Below, piece by piece: positions 5,164 to 10,131 of a stretch of DNA of 10,131 bases. Position 1 is the stretch's first letter. Each line of letters opens with the position of its first letter. This DNA is from JAAETI01 sp964195945 (GTDB lineage: Bacteria > Actinomycetota > Acidimicrobiia > Spongiisociales > UBA5794). Under the pieces are notes generated by a model that was given only the letters and a program-made list of their open reading frames with translations, did not search any database and was not told the origin of the DNA. The DNA lies in contig CAXMRC010000188.1 in the NCBI GenBank assembly GCA_964195945.1, positions 1 to 10,131 of the forward strand. The letters run 5' to 3'. The translations under genes and the position numbers were made by a program.

Positions 5164-5948
5164 GACGCTGGATTTGGCTCGCCGCGGTGCTCGTCGCCGG
5201 TTGTTCTGCATCGGCGCCGCTGCCGCCCATCACCCAGGTGGGCACTGCCGGCCCCGATTCGCTGGCTGCCGTGGCGACGACGCTGGCCACCACACCCTCC
5301 ACATCCGACCCCACCAACAGGATTGAAGAACGGATCGACATGGTGGAATCACAGATCGAAACACGAGACATCACCGACCCAAGCGTGCTCGAAGCGATGC
5401 GAACGGTGCCCCGCCACCGGTTCGTGCCCGGCAACGTTGCCGATGATGCATACGGGGACTACCCGCTCCCCATCGGCCACGGGCAAACCATCTCTCAGCC
5501 CTACATCGTCGCCCTTATGAGCGAGGCGCTTGGCGTAGGTCCCGGGGACAGAGTGCTCGAGATCGGCACGGGCTCCGGCTATCAAGCCGCCGTGCTCGCC
5601 GCCATGGGCTGCGAGGTCTACACCATGGAGATCATCCCGGAGCTGGCCACCCGGGCCGATGCCACCCTGAGCGAACTCGGCTACAACGTCACCGTGGCCG
5701 CCGGTGACGGCTACTTCGGCTGGTCCGAGAACGCTCCGTACGACGGCATCATCGTCACCGCTGCCCCCGACCATGTCCCCCAGCCGCTCATCGACCAGCT
5801 CGGCACAGATGCAGCCCTCGTCATCCCGGTCGGACCAATCGGCGCCATGCAGACGATGTGGCGCTTCACCGTCGACGAGGAGGGCCTCGTCACCGGCGAG
5901 AACTTGGGCGGGGTCCTATTCGTCCCCTTCACCCGTACCGATGAGTGA
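5160..5948 (+). CDS. pcm: Lipoprotein-type protein-L-isoaspartate O-methyltransferase
   Basis: A 262-residue protein read from GTG 5160. Residues 1-15 (RRWIWLAAVLVAGC) form a lipoprotein signal peptide with lipobox LVAGC, so Cys15 would be lipidated. Residues 16-53 are a Ser/Thr/Pro-rich linker. Residues 54-262 are a full-length Pcm domain: helix IEERIDMVESQI, VPRHRFVP (83-90), the catalytic-site signature GHGQTISQPYIVALM (106-120), AdoMet-binding LEIGTGSGYQAAVLA (133-147), the acidic end of strand 2 (MEIIPE) and GDG (182-184). The family transfers methyl from AdoMet to isoaspartyl residues, starting repair of aged proteins, normally in the cytosol. All motifs look intact, so the oddity is location: AdoMet is not expected outside the cell. 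Starting at 4986 would add an implausible Arg-rich segment and bury the signal peptide. The 3' end overlaps the convergent membrane gene by 33 bp. Family certain; export strongly suggested. Confidence 0.9.
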   Translation: MRRWIWLAAVLVAGCSASAPLPPITQVGTAGPDSLAAVATTLATTPSTSDPTNRIEERIDMVESQIETRDITDPSVLEAMRTVPRHRFVPGNVADDAYGDYPLPIGHGQTISQPYIVALMSEALGVGPGDRVLEIGTGSGYQAAVLAAMGCEVYTMEIIPELATRADATLSELGYNVTVAAGDGYFGWSENAPYDGIIVTAAPDHVPQPLIDQLGTDAALVIPVGPIGAMQTMWRFTVDEEGLVTGENLGGVLFVPFTRTDE

Positions 5949-8372
5949 CCGATCCGCGCCTATCGCCAGCAAGGCGGCCAGCCCGTAGCCGGCCGCACCC
6001 ACCACCAGCACCAACGAGAAGCCGAACGCCAGTGCCAGAAGTGCCGCCGTCACCGCACTGATCACCGACACCGTGCCGTTGATGCCCCATGCCCACGGCA
6101 CCAGCTGCGGTGCCCGCCGTTCCAAGTACGCGATCCCGCGGGGAAACATGATCCCCATCAGGAAGCCCAGCGGGGCGATCGCCACAGCACCTACAACCAC
6201 CCGCACCAGCAGCGGCGCTGCCAGCACCACCGAGGTGATCCCGCGGATCAGGAACGGGTAAGCCACGGCCGTCACCGTCAACATCCCTGCTGCCGCCCGC
6301 CATGGCAGCAGGGGCGAAACTATCGACCCCAACCCCGAGGCCACCAGCACCGCAAACAGCACCACGGCGAAGGCCGTCGTCGGGTCCCCAACCAACAATA
6401 TGTAGAGCTGCACCAGCGGGATCTCCACCAGCAGGAACGCCATTCCGAGCAGTCCGAAATAGCCGATCGCCCACCACCGCAAACCCGCAGGGGCCACCAG
6501 CCTGCTGCCTCTCCCCCGGCGCCGCACCGCCAGCGGCGCCACAATCAGCGCCGCCGCACTCACGGTCGCCAGCGCCAAGAACGCCACCAATACCAGATAG
6601 CCGGCACCTCCGAACGGTTGCCAGGTGCGCCCCAGGCTGTCGAGCACCTCGCCCGTCTGGTCCCACTTGAAATAGTGCCCGAAGAACGGGTGATCGTCGG
6701 TCGGCGGGCTGATGTCGAACTCGGACGCCGCATAGAGCGGCCCCGGATCAGCGGCGGCCAGCAGCTCGGCGGCGAGGGCCGAGTACCGCTCATTGGGGAT
6801 CACGCTGAACAGGTTTGTCTCGGCCGGGTCGAGGCCGGGCATCGTGACGATGTCGAAACGCTGCTCGGCGGCGAACCGACTGACAATGGCGAGGTCGGTG
6901 GCGGACCAGCCGTCGAGTTGCACCAGCAAGACGGCGTTCGAGTAGTTGCGCAGCATTACCACCGCCGCCATAGGGTCGAGCTGCTCCTGGCGCACCGCCG
7001 CAGCGGCGATGCCGAGCAGCCGGATCTCCTCGCTCGGCGGGGTCTGCACCCAACGGGCCACCATCAGGATGCCATCCGATTCGAGCCGGTCGAGATAACC
7101 GGCGAAAGCCTCGACCGTGAGCGAGTAGTCCTCCGCCAGGCTGTACGCCCCTGAGGTCACCGGCCGATACGGTGAGGTCAATGCCAGATCGATTACGTCG
7201 AACCTGCCGGCAATGCGTTCCACAAAGGTACGAGGATCGCTCACCACTACCTCGACCCTGGGATCGTCGTAGATGCTGGCTCCTTCGGTGGCGATCGCTT
7301 CGGTGACGGCGCCATGGGGCTCCACTGCTGTCACCATCCCCGCCCCAGCGGCCAGAGCTACCACCACGTCAAGCCCGCCGCGGGGTTCGAGGATCAGCGA
7401 ATCGGCGCCGGGTCGCAACAGCCAGGGCAGCGCGGTGAGCAGGTGCTGGGCGAAGTCGGCGTCCTCCGGAGCGATACGAGGGACCGGGCTCAGGCTGTCC
7501 CCGTCGAAGGTGACCCCGTCCTGCGTGGGCGGAGCACCGGCGTAGGTGAAGCTCAGCCCTGGCAGAGAGCGGATGCCGTCGCTGCGGACCAGGTCGATCC
7601 TGGTCCCCCGGTCCCACTCGGTGGCGATGACGGCAGCGCCCGGAAAGCGGAGCGCGGCGGCCAGGTCCTTGTATGGGGACATGTTCATCTCAAGCAGAGC
7701 CGGCACCACAACGCCCATTGCCAGCAGAATCACCGTGCCTGCGGCGCTGGTCGTCAGCAGTGCTCTCCGTGGCTCGACCAGCGTGGCGAATCCGGTGGCC
7801 GCTGCCATCGCCATCGCCGCGGCCAGGACGATGGTCCTCTCCGCGCCGAGCCAATCGAGCCCGACGACCGCTACCACGCAGCCGAGACCGGAGCCGGCCA
7901 GGCTCGTTCCGTAGACCACGTGGGATGACACCGGCTCGCGTTGGCCGGCGCCTGTGAGCAGCACGGCAACCACAAGACCCCCGAAGAAGAACGGTACCGC
8001 CAGCGTCAAGTAGTAGATCGCCAGGTAGACAATCTGAGTGCGGTCCCACGCGATGGCGAACGAATCGAACGGCAGGGAGTTGCTCACCGCATAGGCCGCC
8101 AGCGTCGCCACCCCTTGGAGCCCGGCCAGCCAAGTCCACCGCCGCGGACCGCCCACCCCCAACCGGGGAAACGCGGTGAGGGCCGAGCCGCTGGCCCCGA
8201 ACCCGAGCAGCGCCATCGAAACAGTAAGAAATGCAAAGTGATAGAACTGGGTGACGGCGAACACCCGTGTCAGAGCGATCTCGAAGATCAGACCCGATGC
8301 CGAGGTAGCAGCAACGCCACCCAGAATGACGGCTCCGGTACGGGACAGTCGCACGCGATCTTCCGACGCCAT
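5916..8372 (-). CDS. Membrane protein with spermidine-synthase-like domain
   Basis: An 818-residue integral membrane protein. The ATG at 8372-8370 is chosen over an in-frame start eight codons earlier because GGGGAGG lies six bases upstream. Residues 12-230 hold about seven hydrophobic segments. Residues 232-585 hold a soluble Rossmann domain related to spermidine synthases: DSLILEPRGGLDVVVALA (324-341), VTAVEPHG (347-354), FDVIDLALTS (391-400) and PPTDDHPFFGHYFKW (556-570). Residues 590-810 hold about seven more membrane segments, including FPRGIAYLERRAPQLVPWAWG, a C-terminal signature of this membrane-embedded class. The glycine-rich loop reads EPRGGLDV where true synthases have GGGDG, and the acidic D-x-x-DP step is replaced by LALTSPY. 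Polyamine synthesis is therefore unlikely; the substrate is unknown. It may be a transporter or membrane enzyme. It overlaps the methyltransferase gene tail to tail. Confidence 0.85.
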   Translation of the reverse strand: MASEDRVRLSRTGAVILGGVAATSASGLIFEIALTRVFAVTQFYHFAFLTVSMALLGFGASGSALTAFPRLGVGGPRRWTWLAGLQGVATLAAYAVSNSLPFDSFAIAWDRTQIVYLAIYYLTLAVPFFFGGLVVAVLLTGAGQREPVSSHVVYGTSLAGSGLGCVVAVVGLDWLGAERTIVLAAAMAMAAATGFATLVEPRRALLTTSAAGTVILLAMGVVVPALLEMNMSPYKDLAAALRFPGAAVIATEWDRGTRIDLVRSDGIRSLPGLSFTYAGAPPTQDGVTFDGDSLSPVPRIAPEDADFAQHLLTALPWLLRPGADSLILEPRGGLDVVVALAAGAGMVTAVEPHGAVTEAIATEGASIYDDPRVEVVVSDPRTFVERIAGRFDVIDLALTSPYRPVTSGAYSLAEDYSLTVEAFAGYLDRLESDGILMVARWVQTPPSEEIRLLGIAAAAVRQEQLDPMAAVVMLRNYSNAVLLVQLDGWSATDLAIVSRFAAEQRFDIVTMPGLDPAETNLFSVIPNERYSALAAELLAAADPGPLYAASEFDISPPTDDHPFFGHYFKWDQTGEVLDSLGRTWQPFGGAGYLVLVAFLALATVSAAALIVAPLAVRRRGRGSRLVAPAGLRWWAIGYFGLLGMAFLLVEIPLVQLYILLVGDPTTAFAVVLFAVLVASGLGSIVSPLLPWRAAAGMLTVTAVAYPFLIRGITSVVLAAPLLVRVVVGAVAIAPLGFLMGIMFPRGIAYLERRAPQLVPWAWGINGTVSVISAVTAALLALAFGFSLVLVVGAAGYGLAALLAIGADRSLIGTGEGDE

Positions 8373-8419
8373 GGCAATCCTCCCCGAGAGGTTCAATCCA
8401 AGGCTACGCCCAGTTGATC

Positions 8420-8456
8420 AAAAAGGCGGCGCTGCTGGGTTCGTAACAACCCGCCG
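8420..8456 (-). terminator. Probable rho-independent terminator of the small membrane gene
   Basis: Read on the minus strand, GGCGG (8455-8451) can pair with CCGCC (8429-8425), and an inner GGGTT/AACCC pairing can form between them. Five T residues follow at 8424-8420. It lies 45 bases after the stop of the 57-residue gene and 48 bases before the start of the large membrane protein, so it would uncouple the two. The stem is interrupted, hence modest confidence. Confidence 0.4.
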
Positions 8457-8501
8457 GATCGCTCGTGCGGGCGGCCGGCGCGTTTGGGCAACGGCCATCC
8501 C

Positions 8502-8675
8502 TCAAATCTTGTTGAACACGCTCCCCAGCACCAGCATGATGCCACCGGCCGCGGCCAGCCAGAACGCCACGTCAGAAGAAACATCCTCAATCGGTGCCAC
8601 CCACAGCACGATGCCAAGGGCAAGAGCCCCGACCGCCGGCCAGAACGTCTTTCGTGTTGGAGGACTTAGCCGCAT
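8502..8675 (-). CDS. Small two-helix membrane protein
   Basis: A 57-residue protein with two hydrophobic stretches: about residues 11-26 (FWPAVGALALGIVLWV) and 35-53 (DVAFWLAAAGGIMLVLGSV), separated by a short acidic PIEDVSSD loop. It ends in FNKI. The ATG at 8675-8673 is preferred because GGAGAG lies five bases upstream; the frame continues open for 20 more codons upstream, but those residues lack a start with a ribosome site. Small two-helix proteins of this shape, with Pro in the loop and Gly-rich second helix, are common uncharacterised genes in many bacteria. A promoter candidate precedes it and a terminator candidate follows, so it may be its own transcription unit. Function is unknown. 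Confidence 0.7.
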   Translation of the reverse strand: MRLSPPTRKTFWPAVGALALGIVLWVAPIEDVSSDVAFWLAAAGGIMLVLGSVFNKI

Positions 8676-8712
8676 CGTCACTCTCCTCTGCAGGTTCGGC
8701 AGCACTTCGGCC

Positions 8713-8740
8713 AATCTACTTGCCAGCCGTCCCATGTCAC
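8713..8740 (-). promoter_or_regulatory. Sigma-70-like promoter of the small membrane gene
   Basis: On the minus strand GTGACA (8740-8735) is followed after 16 bases by TAGATT (8718-8713), close to actinobacterial housekeeping promoters (TTGACN, TANNNT). Transcription would begin near 8706, about 30 bases before the ATG and just upstream of its ribosome site. It lies in the 76-bp gap behind the lipoprotein gene. Confidence 0.45.
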
Positions 8741-8751
8741 TGGATGGCGAG

Positions 8752-10017
8752 CTACCCGAGCGGCTCGAAGTCGGTGATGCTGAACGCCAGGCCGCCGTCT
8801 ACCGCGACTGCCTCGGGGTCGATAATCACCAGTTGTGGGTACCCGAGGAGGGGGTCGTAGACGACATCGATCTCGGTGCCGCTGAAAATGGCGAAACCGA
8901 TCTGGTCGAAAGCATCAGCAATCAGGATCACCTCCGCTTGAGCCAGGGTTCCATCCCCCAATACCGCCGATTCAAGTCTGCCGTCACGCACCGTGACCTC
9001 GAAAGGACCGCTGACCTGCGCCGGGCACTCACAGTGCACCGTGAGGACATAACGGTAGTCAGTGCGGGCAGCCTCCTTCCAGCGGCCAAAAGCTTGCTCT
9101 ACTTCGCTCAGGTCGTCGGGATCCGGTCCGGGATCGGGCTCGATCGGGCCCAGTTCGGCGATCAAGTCGATCGTGACCACCATCGTGAATCGTCCGATGA
9201 AAAATTCGCCGTCGACATCTTCGCCCTCGATGCGGAACCAACGGGGGTAGCCGTACTCCGGGTCCATGCGGATGTCGAGTGCCAGAATCCCGTCCTCGAT
9301 GATCGCCGCCGAGTCGGTAAACCACTCCTCGAGATCATCGAATGATGAGTCTATGGCGAAGCCGGGGTTCAGCGAACTGTTGCGGGCTCCATCGTCCAGC
9401 GGCGTTACCGCAACAACGAGGCCGTCACGAACGTCGATCTCGAAGGTCCCGCCCTCGTCGCAAGTGCAGTCGACCCGGAAGATGTAGCGGTACGACTCGA
9501 GCCCCTGGGCGTCCCAACGCCGCGCCGCCGCCTGCAGCTCCTGCAGGGTCTCCACGATGGGCATCGCCTCGAGGTCCCCGAACTCCAGATCAACGTCGGC
9601 GGCACCGTCGCCATCGAGGTCGATCACCACCCGCACCGGATAGCCAAGTTCCGGGTGATATTCGACATTCACCGTTGCTCCATCGCGGATCGACTGTTCG
9701 ATGGTCCCAAACACATCGTCGACAGTGACCGCATCACCGGCGAGAGACACGACCTCGTTGGCGTGCACAGCGAGTATCTGTGGTTCCTCCGCACATCCAG
9801 CGCAGCGGTCGACCTGGGTCACTGTGTAGTCGGCTGGAGCGACGGCAACCCAACGCTCCTGTGCCGCGCTGAGCGCACCGAGTTGCTCATCGGTACCGGT
9901 GGTCGCTGTCGTGGACGTGCGCTCGAGCGGGTCAGTAGTGGCCACAACGCCGGGGTCGGCGCCACAACCTGCCGCCAACAATGTCAGTGTCATCACCATG
10001 AATGCGATTCGTTTCAT
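8752..10017 (-). CDS. Lipoprotein with three DUF6174-like domains
   Basis: A 421-residue protein read from ATG 10017-10015. Residues 1-18 (MKRIAFMVMTLTLLAAGC) form a lipoprotein signal peptide with lipobox LAAGC; Cys18 is lipidated and a Thr-rich linker follows. Three divergent copies of one domain follow, about 51-150, 163-283 and 308-421. Each has a W-containing helix, a Y-x-(V/Y/I) strand, a cysteine pair (CAGC at 72-75, CTC at 184-186, CEC at 329-331), a V-x-DG strand, and a closing (Y/M)(H/D)P-x-x-GYP step (120-127, 251-258, 387-394). This matches DUF6174, usually one domain in a small lipoprotein; three in a row is unusual. The close cysteines suggest a disulfide or metal site; function is unknown. 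Copy 1 is the most divergent and contains an Asp-rich DLDGDGAADVD stretch, like a calcium loop. In-frame starts at 10062 and 10041 would only lengthen the signal peptide. Confidence 0.85.
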   Translation of the reverse strand: MKRIAFMVMTLTLLAAGCGADPGVVATTDPLERTSTTATTGTDEQLGALSAAQERWVAVAPADYTVTQVDRCAGCAEEPQILAVHANEVVSLAGDAVTVDDVFGTIEQSIRDGATVNVEYHPELGYPVRVVIDLDGDGAADVDLEFGDLEAMPIVETLQELQAAARRWDAQGLESYRYIFRVDCTCDEGGTFEIDVRDGLVVAVTPLDDGARNSSLNPGFAIDSSFDDLEEWFTDSAAIIEDGILALDIRMDPEYGYPRWFRIEGEDVDGEFFIGRFTMVVTIDLIAELGPIEPDPGPDPDDLSEVEQAFGRWKEAARTDYRYVLTVHCECPAQVSGPFEVTVRDGRLESAVLGDGTLAQAEVILIADAFDQIGFAIFSGTEIDVVYDPLLGYPQLVIIDPEAVAVDGGLAFSITDFEPLG

Positions 10018-10025
10018 GTCAACTG

Positions 10026-10053
10026 GACGTCGCAGCCACATCGTACGGTTCCC
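10026..10053 (-). promoter_or_regulatory. Possible ECF-type promoter of the DUF6174 lipoprotein
   Basis: On the minus strand GGGAACC (10053-10047) is followed after 17 bases by CGTC (10029-10026). This resembles ECF sigma promoters (GGAAC about 16-17 bases before CGTC/CGT). The predicted transcript would start a few bases before ATG 10017, favouring that start codon, for which no ribosome site is visible. Whether the sigma factor in this window uses it is unknown. Confidence 0.28.
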
Positions 10054-10131
10054 GAGTTCCATCCGAGAGTTATCGGCAAGAGGGGCCGTTCCCAAAGGAA
10101 ATGCCGTCGCTCAATGTGCAACAACCGGCAC

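Noticed and set aside
4837..5211. 124-codon minus-strand open frame
   Set aside because: No ribosome site, no domain and no coherent composition; it overlaps the methyltransferase start antisense.
6618..7154. 178-codon plus-strand open frame
   Set aside because: It lies antisense within the SpeE-like membrane gene, whose domain motifs continue across this stretch, and its product is an Arg/His/Glu-rich shadow.

Overview
The window is GC-rich and shows strong G/C preference at third codon positions, GTG starts and several exported proteins. The variant S-layer homology (SLH) domain with a paired-cysteine 'GC...FCP...VTREQMAAF' signature, a DUF3039 protein, a DUF6174 lipoprotein and Pro/Thr-rich linkers behind lipoboxes all point to an actinobacterium. 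An environmental lineage such as Acidimicrobiia is the most likely source (inference; no rRNA or marker gene is present). No mobile-element gene, tRNA, rRNA or CRISPR array is visible.

Layout, left to right. Positions 1-205 hold a short coding-like fragment on the minus strand and the promoter region of the first gene. A secreted SLH protein with a hexapeptide-repeat stalk follows (206-1210, +). Immediately behind its amber stop, in the same frame, lies an orphan C-terminus of a multicopper oxidase with its last copper-binding box intact (to 1414), closed by a strong hairpin at 1437-1462. On the minus strand, an ECF sigma factor (3426-3983) overlaps by ATGA a 649-residue membrane protein (1480-3429). 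That protein is probably its anti-sigma partner: a short cytoplasmic N-terminus, one membrane segment, two LolA/RseB-like lobes and a redoxin-fold domain that lacks the redox cysteines. Positions 3984-4320 hold no convincing gene but do hold an inverted repeat just upstream of the sigma gene. A DUF3039 zinc-ribbon-like protein (4321-4623, +) is followed by a gene-poor 536-bp stretch containing a candidate operator.

Next comes a protein-L-isoaspartate O-methyltransferase preceded by a lipoprotein signal peptide (5160-5948, +). It overlaps tail to tail by 33 bp with a large membrane protein carrying a spermidine-synthase-like Rossmann domain (5916-8372, -). Upstream of the latter on the same strand are a 57-residue two-helix membrane protein (8502-8675) and a lipoprotein with three tandem DUF6174-type domains (8752-10017).

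Nearly every gene concerns the cell envelope: a surface-anchored protein, an envelope-stress sigma/anti-sigma pair with an unusual sensor, an apparently exported protein-repair enzyme, and membrane or lipoprotein components of unknown role. The less ordinary items are the lipoprotein form of the isoaspartate methyltransferase, the LolA-LolA-redoxin anti-sigma candidate, and the multicopper oxidase relic fused in frame behind the SLH gene. A functional link among these genes is inference; only the sigma/anti-sigma pairing has direct support from gene overlap.
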